Positions 1 to 9,146 of a stretch of 64,000 bases of DNA are shown piece by piece. The DNA lies in NCBI RefSeq assembly GCF_014647115.1, contig NZ_BMOO01000002.1, positions 62,001 through 126,000 of the forward strand, given 5' to 3'. The position numbers and the translations under genes were made by a program. Numbering within the stretch: the stretch's first letter is position 1; each line of letters opens with the position of its first letter. The notes beneath the pieces are model-generated. The model did no database searches. It was not told the DNA's origin and saw only the letters and a list, made by a program, of their open reading frames with translations. The stretch is from Halarchaeum rubridurum. GTDB taxonomy: Archaea > Halobacteriota > Halobacteria > Halobacteriales > Halobacteriaceae.

Positions 1-255
1 GTCTCCGAGGTCGAGGGCGCGGCCCCGCGCATTCGCGTGCTCACGCCCGACGCCGACAAGGTCCACTTCGAGGACCCCATCGAGATCGAGATCGCGCGCG
101 AGGCCGGCACCGACCGCGCCGACGACGCGATAATCGAGGACGTCGTCTCCGAGGTCCGCGGACAGCTCAAGGTCCGCGTCGACCCGACCATCGTCGACGT
201 CGAGGACCTCCCGCCGTCCGAGTACAAGACGGACCTCATCGAAGTCCGCGCCTAA
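1..255 (+). CDS. paaK: Phenylacetate-CoA ligase, C-terminal fragment
   Basis: The window opens inside this gene; 84 residues are visible before the TAA at 253-255. The fragment resembles the C-terminal domain of adenylate-forming phenylacetate-CoA ligases, which activate aryl acids with ATP and CoA. It includes a stretch on binding constants of the type QLKVRVDPTIVDV, followed by LPPSEYKTDLIEV, which matches the usual 'LPRSEGKAKRV'-like end that carries the conserved lysine region. The start and catalytic AMP-binding core lie outside the window, so substrate cannot be judged. Another acyl/aryl-CoA ligase of the same subfamily is possible. Confidence 0.7.
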   Translation, partial: VSEVEGAAPRIRVLTPDADKVHFEDPIEIEIAREAGTDRADDAIIEDVVSEVRGQLKVRVDPTIVDVEDLPPSEYKTDLIEVRA

Positions 256-597
256 CGCGTCTCCTTCTCTTCTCCCGCTCCGCCTCGATGTCCGATGGTG
301 GTACGTCGGCCTCCCCTCTCCAAACACCGCTTTCCGACGTCTCACGCCCCACCGAGCCGACGGTCTCGTCCCGGAGGAACCGCTCACCGCTCCGCGTTCC
401 CCCCGACATCCGGGAGTGACGCGACCCGATTCGCTCACGAACGGGTCGCTCGGCGGCCGAGGGCGACGAACCGGCGATTGTCGGTATATTTATTATGTTC
501 GATGATGAGCGATTGTGTGTGGATGGCCGTCATGGCTCCGGCCGCCCGACGAGCGCGTCGGGTCGCGGAGTCGACGTCACACGAGACAGATTCAACC
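256..597 (+). promoter_or_regulatory. Intergenic leader and promoter of the binding-protein gene
   Basis: This 342-bp stretch has no supported gene, although the downstream reading frame stays open through it. An AT-rich TATA-like block (TATATTTATTA, 485-495) stands out against the GC-rich background. Transcription would start near 515-520, leaving an 80-nt leader before the ATG at 598. In-frame ATGs at 502 and 505 lie too close to the TATA element and would precede no sensible signal peptide. Confidence 0.45.
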
Positions 598-2391
598 ATG
601 GCTGATGATTCATCGGAACGCGACGGGATGGACCGACGAACGTACTTGGGCGCGCTGGGCGCAGCGGGGGCGGCGGGCCTCGCCGGCTGCAACGGTGGCG
701 GCGGTGGCGGCGGGTCGAGTAGCGAGGACCTGGGCGAGCGAGTGCCGGCGCTGACGGTGGCGTCGCTGGGCGGCGTCGCGGGGGCGTCCTCCATCGAGCA
801 GGCGAACCAACACGTCGCCAAGCAGATCGACGAGGTGCTCGGCGTCCCGGCGGAGGTGACCATCAAGGAGCTGACGACGCTGTGGAACGAGGCGTACAGC
901 GACTCCCGAACGTTCAGCTTCCACGTGGACCTCTCCCCGCAGTTCCCGAGCAACCTCGACCCGGACAACCTCCTCTACTCCTACCACATCACGAACGCGG
1001 GCGCGAACGGCGGCCCGAACGTCATCAACTACGCGAACTGCGAGTTCTCCGAACTCCTCGACGAACAGCGCACCGCGTCCTCGACGGAGCAGCGCCGGGA
1101 GTACGTCACGGACGCCCTCTCGACCGCCTCCGAGGAGGTCACGCCAACCACGCTCTGTACGAACACGGGGTCGTCCATCTACCGGAACGACCAGTTGAAC
1201 GCGCGCGACATCGGGCGCGCGGGGCCGGTCGACCGGAACCCGGAGTTCCTCTGGAACACCGAACCCATCAACGGCGCGGACGCGATGAAGTCGAACGTGA
1301 CGCCGGGGAACATCCCGAACGTCGTCTACATGAACAATCGGCCTTCGACGCCGTGGGTGGGGACGGTCTACATGCCCCTCCTCTACCGCGACAAGAACTA
1401 CGAGCTCGCGGCGGGCGCGGCCCAGGATTGGACCGTCGAGGACAGCTACCAGACGTTCACCTTCGACCTCCGCGAGGGCATGACCTTCCACGACGGCAGT
1501 CCGCTCACCGCCGAGGACGCCAAGTGGACGCTGGAGTTCCTCAACGACAACGCCGACACCTTCGCCGTCATCAGCGAATACCCCTACGACACGATTACCG
1601 CCGTCGACGACACGACCCTCCGCGTCGAGATGTCGCGGTCGGCGCCGTCGTGGCTGTCGGCGTTCGTCCCGATCTGGTCGGGCATCCTGCCGAAGGACGT
1701 CTGGCAGGCGGCGGGTGCCGAGGAGGACCCGATGAACGTCGAGTTCGACGAGATAATCGGCTCGGGCCCCTACCAGGTCCGGGACTTCCAGACCCGCCAG
1801 ATTCTCGCCATGGAGCCCTACGAGGACCACTACCTCGACGTCAACGGCGACCTCATCTTCCGGGGCTACTCCGACCGGCAGAGCGCCCGCCGGGCCCTCG
1901 AATCCGGCAGCCTCAACATCCTCCTCAACAGCACCAACGACACGAACGAACAGATACAGAACGCCCTCGGGGACAAGGCGACGGTGGTGACGTCGGACAC
2001 GTTCGTGTCCTACGAGCTGCGGGCGCAACACTCGTTCGCGCCGTCGATGTTCCGGGAGTTCCGCCTCGCCGTCTCACAGACGCTCAACCGCGCCCGGCTG
2101 AACGCGTACTTCAACGGCGGGTCGGGTACCCCCGAACTCCACTCGTCGTTCGCGGGGAAGAACCACCCGTGGCGGCCGGACGACGACGGCGTGCTGACCG
2201 AAATCGCCGACTCGCCGCAGCCGAACCCGGAGGCGGCGAAGCAGGTGCTGCGCGACGCGGGCTGGGGCTGGGACGGCAACGGTCGGCTGCATTACCCGCC
2301 GGAGAAGGACCTCACGCCGCGCTGGCCGGAGGGTTCGACCCCCTGCGAGCAGCCCGACGCCTTCCCCTGCGTCCCCGACATCTGCGAGTGA
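598..2391 (+). CDS. Oligopeptide-type ABC binding lipoprotein (SBP family 5), apparently circularly permuted
   Basis: This is the extracytoplasmic solute receptor of the importer encoded just downstream. The chosen ATG gives a Tat lipoprotein signal: RR at residues 13-14, lipobox LAGC with Cys31, then a Gly/Ser-rich tether. An ATG at 628 is an alternative start. Family 5 landmarks are present, such as FHDGSPLTAEDAKWTLEF near residue 297 and GSGPYQV near 387. The order is odd: the block that normally ends the family (VTIKEL, then DPDN, then NYANCEFSELLDEQ, then PTT) sits first at about residues 50-205, and the usual N-terminal lobe begins only near residue 238. The protein ends just after DAGWGWDGNGRL, the point where the normal C-terminal lobe would begin, plus a Cys-containing tail. 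Length 597 aa. Peptide specificity is inferred only from the family. Confidence 0.8.
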   Translation: MADDSSERDGMDRRTYLGALGAAGAAGLAGCNGGGGGGGSSSEDLGERVPALTVASLGGVAGASSIEQANQHVAKQIDEVLGVPAEVTIKELTTLWNEAYSDSRTFSFHVDLSPQFPSNLDPDNLLYSYHITNAGANGGPNVINYANCEFSELLDEQRTASSTEQRREYVTDALSTASEEVTPTTLCTNTGSSIYRNDQLNARDIGRAGPVDRNPEFLWNTEPINGADAMKSNVTPGNIPNVVYMNNRPSTPWVGTVYMPLLYRDKNYELAAGAAQDWTVEDSYQTFTFDLREGMTFHDGSPLTAEDAKWTLEFLNDNADTFAVISEYPYDTITAVDDTTLRVEMSRSAPSWLSAFVPIWSGILPKDVWQAAGAEEDPMNVEFDEIIGSGPYQVRDFQTRQILAMEPYEDHYLDVNGDLIFRGYSDRQSARRALESGSLNILLNSTNDTNEQIQNALGDKATVVTSDTFVSYELRAQHSFAPSMFREFRLAVSQTLNRARLNAYFNGGSGTPELHSSFAGKNHPWRPDDDGVLTEIADSPQPNPEAAKQVLRDAGWGWDGNGRLHYPPEKDLTPRWPEGSTPCEQPDAFPCVPDICE

Positions 2392-2501
2392 GCGCGGCCT
2401 GATTCGGCCCCCGCCCACCGGTCCCGGTCGGCGTCGGCCCGCGTCGGACCGCGATGGGCGGCCGGGAAAGATGTTTATTCGATCATCGTCATTACTGCGG
2501 T

Positions 2502-3176
2502 ATGAGTGCTCATACCGACCCCGCGGCCCTCTACGAGCGGCTCCGCGACGAGGGGCTCTTCGAGGAATCGGACGAGGAGGTACGACTGAGCGACGCGTTC
2601 GCGGCGGCCCGCGAACGTGAACGCGCGGCGCTCGCCGCGCGCGACGACGACGCCATCGCGGCACTCCGGGAGACGTACACCGCGGACGGCGACGTCGAGC
2701 CCGATGGCGTCGACGAGCGCACCCTCGCGGACGCCGTCGCCGTCCACGAGACGTGTGAGAGCGTCGACCCACTCACGAGTCTGCACGTCGCGCGTTCGCT
2801 CGCGCGCGACGGTCTCGACGGCACCGACCCGCACGTCCCGGACGGGTTCGTGTCGCTCGACGGCGACGAGATAGGGCGGTTCCTCGACGCGCACGCGGCC
2901 GCCGTCGTCTACTGCTGGCGGGAGGACTGCGAGCCGTGTGACGCGGTGCGCGCGGACCTCGACGCGCTCCGGGACGAGGGCGTAGTTCCCGACGCGGTCG
3001 GACTCGGTGCCGTCTACGGACCGGACAACGTCGACGAACTCCGCGACGGCTACGAGGTTGGCGCGGCCCCGACCGTCCTCTTCTGCGCCGGCGACACCGT
3101 CGCGTCGCGCTTCGTCGGGAACCCGGGCCGCGAGGCGCTCCGCCGGGAGCTAGAGCTCCTCGTCGAGGAGGCCTGA
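2502..3176 (+). CDS. Thioredoxin-like protein
   Basis: A 224-residue protein with a thioredoxin-fold C-terminal half carrying a C-E-P-C redox motif (Cys143, Cys146) and a conserved cis-proline-like GAAPTVLFC stretch. The N-terminal 110 residues are acidic, helical and of unknown role. There is no signal peptide, so it should act in the cytoplasm. The ATG at 2502 is supported by a TTTATT box at 2474-2479, 28 nt upstream, which fits a leaderless transcript. It lies between the binding-protein gene and the permease gene of the peptide importer but has its own promoter, so a functional link is uncertain. Thiol-disulfide exchange is inferred from the motif. Confidence 0.75.
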   Translation: MSAHTDPAALYERLRDEGLFEESDEEVRLSDAFAAARERERAALAARDDDAIAALRETYTADGDVEPDGVDERTLADAVAVHETCESVDPLTSLHVARSLARDGLDGTDPHVPDGFVSLDGDEIGRFLDAHAAAVVYCWREDCEPCDAVRADLDALRDEGVVPDAVGLGAVYGPDNVDELRDGYEVGAAPTVLFCAGDTVASRFVGNPGREALRRELELLVEEA

Positions 3177-3291
3177 CGACCGTCACTCGGGGCGCGTTCG
3201 CCGCCCGACGACCGCGGTTCATCGGCGATACGGTCCGGATAGTGGAAAGTATTATAGTGACGTAACAATGATGAAGGTCTCATGAGGGTTC

Positions 3292-4236
3292 ATGCAGATT
3301 AACGATTCGAGCGGGTCGACCGACTCCGGCCTGCTCGGTGCGCTCCGCCCCGAGCGGCTCCGGGACCACTACCTGTTTCGGAACCTCAGCGCGTCGCTGA
3401 GGCTCTACCTCTCGGATCGACTCACCGTCGCGTTCCTCGCGGGGTTCGTCCTCGTCCTCCTGGCGGCCGTCTTCGGCCCGATGATCGCCCCCTACCCGCC
3501 TGATAAGGTGTTCATCACCAGCAGCGGGGAGATTCTCAAGCTCGCCCCGCCCTCCGGACAACACCTCCTCGGGACCACGGCGCGTGGACAGGACGTGTTC
3601 AGCAGGCTGTTGATCGGCGCGCGACCGACGCTGTTCACCGGGCTCCTCGGCGGGTTCCTCGTCGTCCTCATCGGCGTCACCATCGGCGTCTCCGCCGGCT
3701 ACTACGGCGGCCGCGTCGACAACGCCCTCATGCGCCTGACCGACTTCGTCTTCGGCATCCCGCTCATCCCGACGGCCATCGTGCTCGCGGCGTACTTCGG
3801 CGTCGGCACGTGGAGCACGATTCTCGTCATCGGCTGTCTGCTGTGGCGGAACAACGCCCGCGTCTTCCGCTCGCAGGTCCTCCAAATCCGCGAGCGCGAA
3901 CACGTCCGGGCCGCCCAGATGCTCGGCGCGAGCGACCGATACGTCATCACGCGCCACATCCTCCCGAACCTCGGCGGGATGATCGTCCTGTTCTTCGCGC
4001 TCGGGACGGGGCTCACCATCATCATCAGCGCCTCGCTGTCGTTCCTCGGGTTCGCCGATCTGGCGCTGCCCTCGTGGGGGCTCATGCTGCGGAACGCGTA
4101 CAACTCGGGCTACATGGCGGACGCCTGGTGGTGGTCGCTCACCTCCGGGTTCGCCATCTCCCTCACCGTCCTGTGCATCTTCATGCTCGGGCGCGGCTAC
4201 GAGCGCGTGCACGAAACCAACGTCTCGGAGTTCTGA
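3292..4236 (+). CDS. Peptide ABC transporter permease, DppC/OppC type
   Basis: A 314-residue inner-membrane permease with a cytoplasmic N-terminus, a first membrane helix at about residues 45-65, then the family hallmark of an extracellular stretch ending HLLGTTARGQDVFSRLL and five more helices. The EAA-type loop that contacts the ATPase is seen in the region REHVRAAQMLGASDRYVI. A TATA-like GTATTATAG at 3249-3257 implies a 10-20 nt leader, and a GAGG about 9 nt before the ATG could serve as a ribosome site. It heads a unit with the ATPase (8-nt gap) and the second permease. Confidence 0.9.
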   Translation: MQINDSSGSTDSGLLGALRPERLRDHYLFRNLSASLRLYLSDRLTVAFLAGFVLVLLAAVFGPMIAPYPPDKVFITSSGEILKLAPPSGQHLLGTTARGQDVFSRLLIGARPTLFTGLLGGFLVVLIGVTIGVSAGYYGGRVDNALMRLTDFVFGIPLIPTAIVLAAYFGVGTWSTILVIGCLLWRNNARVFRSQVLQIREREHVRAAQMLGASDRYVITRHILPNLGGMIVLFFALGTGLTIIISASLSFLGFADLALPSWGLMLRNAYNSGYMADAWWWSLTSGFAISLTVLCIFMLGRGYERVHETNVSEF

Positions 4237-4244
4237 TCGACACC

Positions 4245-6341
4245 ATGGAACCCCTACTCGAAATCGACGACCTCGACATCACGTACCGTACGAGTTCCGG
4301 CGACCTCCAGGCCGTCACGGACGCCTCCGTCTCCATCGACGCGAACGAGTACTACGGCCTCGTCGGCGAGAGCGGCTGTGGGAAGAGCACGCTCGCCGGC
4401 GCGGTCACCAACTCCCTCGACCAGAACGGCGACATCACCGGCGGCACCGTGACGTACCGCGGCGAGGAGATTCAGGACTACTCGGAGAAGGAGTACAACG
4501 AGAAAATCCGCTGGAAGGAGATCGCCGTCATCCCCCAGTCGGCGATGAACAGCCTCAACCCCCTCTCGCGCATCAGCGAGCAGGCCATCGAGGTCGCGGA
4601 GGCCCACACGGACTGGTCGGACGAGACGGCCGTCGAGAAACTGGAGGAGCTCTTCGGCGTCGTCGGCCTCCCGGCGTCGCGCGTCCACGACTACCCCCAC
4701 CAGTTCTCCGGCGGGATGAAACAGCGCGCGATAATCGCCTTCTCCCTCCTCCTCGACCCCTCCATGATTATCGCGGACGAGCCGACGACGGCGCTCGACG
4801 TGATAATGCAGGACCAGTTCCTCAAGCACCTCGACGAGCTGCGAGAAATCCGGGACTTCAGCCTCCTCTTCATCACGCACGACATCGCGGTCGTCTTCGA
4901 GATGTGCGACTCGATGGCGGTGATGCACGGCGGGCAGGTCGCGGAGCGCGGCGACACGACGGCGCTCTTCGACGACCCCCACCACCCCTACACGCTCCTC
5001 TTGCAGCGGGCCTTCCCGGACATCCGCTACCCGAACCGAAAACTGGAGGGTATCGACGGGACGCCGCCGGCGCTCGAGAGCGAGGTGGACTACTGCACGT
5101 TCGCGGACCGCTGTCCGTGGGCCGAACCCGAGTGCCGCGAGCGCGCGCCGCCGACGGAGGCCGTCCCCGGCGACGCCGAACACGCCTCCGCCTGCGTCCG
5201 CAGCGACGAGGTGGCGGAGCTCGCGGCGCGCGACCTCGACGACATCGACGACGGCGACGGCGAGCCGGTCGGCGCGGACGCCGACGCGGACCGCGGGAGC
5301 GACGAGTCGATCCTCGAGCTCCGCGGGCTCAACAAGCACTTCAGCCAGTCGACGAACGTGATCGACACGATTCGCGCGAGCATCTTCGGCGGCGAGCAGG
5401 ACGCCGTGCGCGCCGTCGACGGCGTCGACCTCGACCTGAAGGAGAACCAGATACAGGGCGTCATCGGCGAGAGCGGCTGTGGCAAGAGCACGCTCCTCCA
5501 GACGGTCATGGGCAAGTACGAGCCGACGGACGGCGAAATCGTCTTCGACGGCACGCCCGTCTCCGAGTTCGACAAGTCCGACTGGAAGGAGTACAGGCGT
5601 CGCGTCCAGATAATCCTCCAGGACCCGTTCAACACCCTCAATCCGCACTTCTCCGTCCGGGAGACGCTGATGGAGCCGCTGCGCATCCACGACATGGAGC
5701 GCAGCGAGGAGCGCGTGCTCGACGTGCTCGAACAGGTCCGGCTGACGCCCGCCGAGGAGTACATCGACCGCAACGAGTCGCAGCTCTCGGGCGGCGAGAA
5801 ACAGCGCGTCTCCATCGCGCGCGCGCTGATCCTCGAACCCGACGTCATCCTCGCCGACGAGCCGGTGTCGATGCTCGACGTCTCGACGCAGGCGTCGGTC
5901 CTCGACATGCTGAACGAGCTGACCGACGAGTACGGCGTCTCGATGCTCTACATCTCGCACGACCTCTCGACCGTCTCGTACGTCTGCGACCGGGTGAACG
6001 TCATGTACCTCGGGCGGCTCGTGGAGAGCGCGGCGACGATGGACCTCCTCGACGACCCCAAACACCCCTACACGCGCTCGCTCCTGCAGGCGATTCCGGT
6101 CCCCGACCCGCACCACGAGCGCGAGTGGGCGGAGCTCCCCGGGACGCCCGGCGACGCGAGCGACCTCGGGACGGGCTGTCGCTTCCGGGACCGGTGTCCG
6201 GACCGGATGGACGTCTGCGACCAGATGCCCCGGCAGGCGGACGTCGGCGACGGCCACCGGGCGGCCTGCCACCTCCACTACGAACACGGCTCCGGCGGCG
6301 AGACCGCTCCGACGGCCGCGACCGACGGGGGTGAACGATGA
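4245..6341 (+). CDS. Fused double ATPase of the peptide ABC importer (DppD-DppF type)
   Basis: One 698-residue chain carries two complete ABC domains that power the two neighbouring permeases. Each has a Walker A GESGCGKST, a signature (FSGGMKQR in the first, LSGGEKQR in the second) and Walker B followed by DEPTTALD or DEPVSMLD. Each domain is followed by an oligopeptide-transporter C-terminal Cys module (CTFADRCPWAEPEC; CRFRDRCPDRMDVC), which in relatives can bind an Fe-S cluster. An acidic linker of about 40 residues joins the halves. Usually DppD and DppF are separate proteins; fused versions such as YejF/GsiA-type are known. The TGA overlaps the next gene's ATG by 4 nt, which indicates translational coupling. 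Confidence 0.92.
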   Translation: MEPLLEIDDLDITYRTSSGDLQAVTDASVSIDANEYYGLVGESGCGKSTLAGAVTNSLDQNGDITGGTVTYRGEEIQDYSEKEYNEKIRWKEIAVIPQSAMNSLNPLSRISEQAIEVAEAHTDWSDETAVEKLEELFGVVGLPASRVHDYPHQFSGGMKQRAIIAFSLLLDPSMIIADEPTTALDVIMQDQFLKHLDELREIRDFSLLFITHDIAVVFEMCDSMAVMHGGQVAERGDTTALFDDPHHPYTLLLQRAFPDIRYPNRKLEGIDGTPPALESEVDYCTFADRCPWAEPECRERAPPTEAVPGDAEHASACVRSDEVAELAARDLDDIDDGDGEPVGADADADRGSDESILELRGLNKHFSQSTNVIDTIRASIFGGEQDAVRAVDGVDLDLKENQIQGVIGESGCGKSTLLQTVMGKYEPTDGEIVFDGTPVSEFDKSDWKEYRRRVQIILQDPFNTLNPHFSVRETLMEPLRIHDMERSEERVLDVLEQVRLTPAEEYIDRNESQLSGGEKQRVSIARALILEPDVILADEPVSMLDVSTQASVLDMLNELTDEYGVSMLYISHDLSTVSYVCDRVNVMYLGRLVESAATMDLLDDPKHPYTRSLLQAIPVPDPHHEREWAELPGTPGDASDLGTGCRFRDRCPDRMDVCDQMPRQADVGDGHRAACHLHYEHGSGGETAPTAATDGGER

Positions 6342-7321
6342 GCCAACTCTACTACTACGCGCGCCGGACGGTGGTGTCGGTCCTGCTCATCTTCGCCATC
6401 GCCACGTTCCTGTTCTTCGCCTTCCGGTTCATGCCGGGCGACTACGCGACGCTACTGCTCCAGCAGGGCGCCTCGCCGGAGCAGGTGGCGAAGGTCCGCC
6501 AGATGTGGGGGCTCGACCAGCCGCTGTACGTCCAGTACTTCAAGTGGCTCGGCAACATGCTCCAGGGGAACGCCGGGATGTCGCGGCAGTTCAACAAACC
6601 GGTCCTCGAGGTCGTCCTGCCGGCGCTGCGCAACTCGCTCATCGTCGCGCTCCCGGGCGTGCTCGTCGCGTTCGTCCTCGGGTCGCTCTACGGGGCCCTG
6701 ATGGGGAGCCGGCCGAACTCGTTCCTCGAGCGGTACGGCATCATCCCGCCGAACGTCGTCGGCACGACGCCGGACTTCTTCATCGGCATCCTGCTCCTCA
6801 CCGTCTTCTCGGCGTGGCTCGGGTGGTTCCCCTCCGGGAGCATCGCCACCATCGACACGCTGACCAGCACCTCCGGGTGGGGGCTCTACCTCACCACGGA
6901 CTTCTGGTACCACTACACGCTCCCGTTCCTCACGGTCGTCATCAAGTACATGTACTACCCGACGCTCGTGATGCGCGGGAGCGTCGTCGAGGTCCGCAAC
7001 CAGGAGTTCGCCACCTACCAGCGCCTCCTCGGCCTCGGCAAGTGGCGGCGCTTCCGCCACATCATGAAGCACGCCTCGCTGCCCGTCGTCACCGTCCTCC
7101 CCGCCGTGACGGCGACGTCGATCAGCGGCCTCGTGCTCATCGAAATCGTCTTCAACTGGCCGGGCATCGGGCAGCTGCTGTTGACGTCCGTGTTCGCCCG
7201 TGACACGCCGGTCATCCAGTTCATGTTCCTGCTCATCGCGGCGTGGATCGTCATCGGGAACTTCATCGTGGACATCGCGTACACGATAATCGACCCGCGC
7301 ATCACCATCGAGGGCGAGTAA
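6338..7321 (+). CDS. Peptide ABC transporter permease, DppB/OppB type
   Basis: A 327-residue membrane protein, the partner permease of the DppC-like protein. It has the typical N-terminal helix followed by FRFMPGDYA and PEQVAKVRQMWGLDQPLYVQY, then a first-lobe segment and five more helices; the ATPase-contact loop lies around EVRNQEFATYQRLLGLG. The C-terminal part VFNWPGIGQLL is a family signature. Gene order here (binding protein, DppC, fused DppDF, DppB) differs from the usual A-B-C-D-F. The next gene is convergent. Confidence 0.9.
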   Translation: MSQLYYYARRTVVSVLLIFAIATFLFFAFRFMPGDYATLLLQQGASPEQVAKVRQMWGLDQPLYVQYFKWLGNMLQGNAGMSRQFNKPVLEVVLPALRNSLIVALPGVLVAFVLGSLYGALMGSRPNSFLERYGIIPPNVVGTTPDFFIGILLLTVFSAWLGWFPSGSIATIDTLTSTSGWGLYLTTDFWYHYTLPFLTVVIKYMYYPTLVMRGSVVEVRNQEFATYQRLLGLGKWRRFRHIMKHASLPVVTVLPAVTATSISGLVLIEIVFNWPGIGQLLLTSVFARDTPVIQFMFLLIAAWIVIGNFIVDIAYTIIDPRITIEGE

Positions 7322-7452
7322 CGCCGCACCCCCACGTCGTCTCACTGTTCTTCCGACGCCGTCTCGCTCTTCCTCGACCGGCGCTCCCGCCGTCCCCGCG
7401 GTCACGCTCCTCGTGCGCTTCGAGCGTCGCGCGCTCGTGTCCGTTTCCCTGG

Positions 7453-7458
7453 AAAAAA
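7453..7458 (-). terminator. T-tract terminator after the GMC oxidoreductase gene
   Basis: Read on the minus strand, a run of six T lies about 28-33 nt after the stop codon of the GMC gene. Archaeal RNA polymerase can terminate at such U-rich runs without a hairpin. It is the only strong T run in the 164-bp convergent gap (7322-7485). Confidence 0.45.
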
Positions 7459-7485
7459 GTGATTCGTCGCGCGTCGCCGTCCGTC

Positions 7486-9009
7486 TCAGGCGTCCGCGCG
7501 GATGAGGTCGGAGGCCTTCTCGGCGATGGCGATGGTGGGCGCGTTCGTGTTCCCGGTCGTGATGCGGGGCATGACCGAGGCGTCGACGACCCGGAGGTCG
7601 TTCAGGCCGTGGACGCGGAGGTCGTCGTCGACGACGGCCATGTCGTCGTCGCCCATCTTGCACGTCCCGACGGGGTGGTAGATCGTCTGGACGGTGTCCC
7701 GAACGTGCTCGCGGATGGCCTCGTCCGTCTCGGCTTCGCCTTCGGGCCAGACCTCCTCGCCGCGCATGCCGTCGAGCGCGCTCGCGTTGGCGATCTCGCG
7801 GGTGCGTTTCACGCCGTGGACGAGGCGCTCCATGTCCGCCTCGGCGTCGAGGTAGTTCGGGTCGATACGGGGGTCCTCGAAGGGGTCGTCGGAGGCGAGC
7901 GCGATCTCCCCGCGGCTCTCCGGGTGGAGGAGCGTCGTGCTCGGCGTCATCCCGTTGCCCTCCGCGGGGTTGTCGAAGCCGTGGTTCATGAAGTAGACGC
8001 GCGCGAGGAAGTACTGGAGGTCGGGAACGTCGAGGTTGGGGTCGCTGCGCTCGAAGCCCGTGACCTGACAGAGCACCTCGCCGGGTTCGATTTCGGGGTC
8101 TTGCGTGCACTCGTAGGCCGAGGAGGCGACGAGGTGGTCCTGGAGGTTCTGCCCGACCCCCGGGAGGTCGTGGCGGACGTCGATGTCGTGCTCGTCGAGG
8201 TGCTCCGCGGGGCCGACCCCGGAGAGCATGAGGAGCTTCGGGGAGTCGATGGCGCCCGCGGAGATGACGACTTCGCCGGCCTCGACGCTGCGCTTCGTGC
8301 CGTCCTGGACGTACTCGACGCCGGTCGCGGTGTCGCCGTCGAAGGTGACGCGCGTCACCTGCGCGCCGGTCGCGGCGCTGAGGTTGTCGCGGTTGAGGGC
8401 GGGGTGGAGGTACGCGGTGGCGGTGCTCTGTCGTTCGCCGTCCTTCACGGTGAGCGGGAGGGGCCCCATCCCGGACTGCCGGCCGGCGTTGACGTCCTCG
8501 TTGCGCTCGAAGCCGACCTCGACGGCGGCGTCGATGAGCGCGTTCGTCACGTCGCCGTAGGGGTGTTCCTGCTCGACGCGGAGCGGGCCGCCCTCGCCGT
8601 GGTGTTCGGACGCGCCGCCCTCCCAGTCCTCCATGCGCTTGAAGTAGGTGCGCATCTCGTCGTACCCCCAGCCGTCGTTGCCGAGCTCGGCCCAGCGGTC
8701 GTAGTCGGCGGGGTTCCCGCGGACGTACATCATCGCGTTGATGGCGCTCGACCCGCCGAGGGTCTTCCCGCGCGGCCAGTACTCCTCGCGCCCCCCGAGG
8801 CCGGATTGCGGGACGGTCGAGTAGTCCCAGTCCACCTCGGAGCGCATGAGGAGCGGGAACGACGTGGGGTCGTGTATCTCCTCCTTCTCGTCGGGCTCGC
8901 CCGCTTCCAGGAGCAGCACTTCGTTTTTGCCCGACTCGCTCAGCCGATTCGCCAGCACGCAGCCCGCGGAGCCGGCTCCGACGATGACGTAATCGTATCC
9001 GTCTGCCAT
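7486..9009 (-). CDS. GMC-family oxidoreductase, choline dehydrogenase-like
   Basis: A 507-residue FAD enzyme. The N-terminal dinucleotide-binding motif is VIVGAGSAGCVLANRL, followed by the GMC signature around GGSSAINAMMYVRGN (residues ~80-95). The C-terminal part has the catalytic His within YHPVGTCKMG and the conserved Asn in TGNTNAPT. Relatives oxidise primary alcohols such as choline. The divergently transcribed neighbour is a betaine-aldehyde-type dehydrogenase, so together they could convert choline to glycine betaine, an osmoprotectant fitting a halophile. Substrate is inferred from family and context. The ATG is supported by a TATA-like ATTATTGA (minus strand, 9032-9039), 23-30 nt upstream. 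Confidence 0.82.
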   Translation of the reverse strand: MADGYDYVIVGAGSAGCVLANRLSESGKNEVLLLEAGEPDEKEEIHDPTSFPLLMRSEVDWDYSTVPQSGLGGREEYWPRGKTLGGSSAINAMMYVRGNPADYDRWAELGNDGWGYDEMRTYFKRMEDWEGGASEHHGEGGPLRVEQEHPYGDVTNALIDAAVEVGFERNEDVNAGRQSGMGPLPLTVKDGERQSTATAYLHPALNRDNLSAATGAQVTRVTFDGDTATGVEYVQDGTKRSVEAGEVVISAGAIDSPKLLMLSGVGPAEHLDEHDIDVRHDLPGVGQNLQDHLVASSAYECTQDPEIEPGEVLCQVTGFERSDPNLDVPDLQYFLARVYFMNHGFDNPAEGNGMTPSTTLLHPESRGEIALASDDPFEDPRIDPNYLDAEADMERLVHGVKRTREIANASALDGMRGEEVWPEGEAETDEAIREHVRDTVQTIYHPVGTCKMGDDDMAVVDDDLRVHGLNDLRVVDASVMPRITTGNTNAPTIAIAEKASDLIRADA

Positions 9010-9031
9010 GTCAATTCAGGTCACGGACTAA

Positions 9032-9120
9032 TCAATAATGAACGTTCGCCATGTTTCAAGTAGCGCCGGCTATCGGGGTGCATCGAGGGGGCCGTCCTCG
9101 CCGCAATACCTCACTATTAT
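9032..9120. promoter_or_regulatory. Divergent promoter region between the two dehydrogenase genes
   Basis: The 137-bp gap between the GMC and aldehyde dehydrogenase genes holds two TATA-like boxes facing outward: ATTATTGA on the minus strand (9032-9039) and TATTAT on the plus strand (9115-9120). Each lies 23-32 nt from its start codon, so both transcripts look leaderless. I see no clear shared operator. Confidence 0.5.
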
Positions 9121-9146
9121 TGTGTGTGATACCGACAATCGGGGTG

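Noticed and set aside
295-597. N-terminal extension of the binding protein from 295
   Set aside because: The extra 101 residues are Arg/Ser-rich and would precede the Tat lipoprotein signal, which must be at the N-terminus. A TATA box lies within this stretch.
610-2031. Long minus-strand open frame opposite the binding-protein gene
   Set aside because: Arg/Val-rich composition without family similarity. It is a shadow of the real plus-strand gene, as expected in GC-rich DNA.
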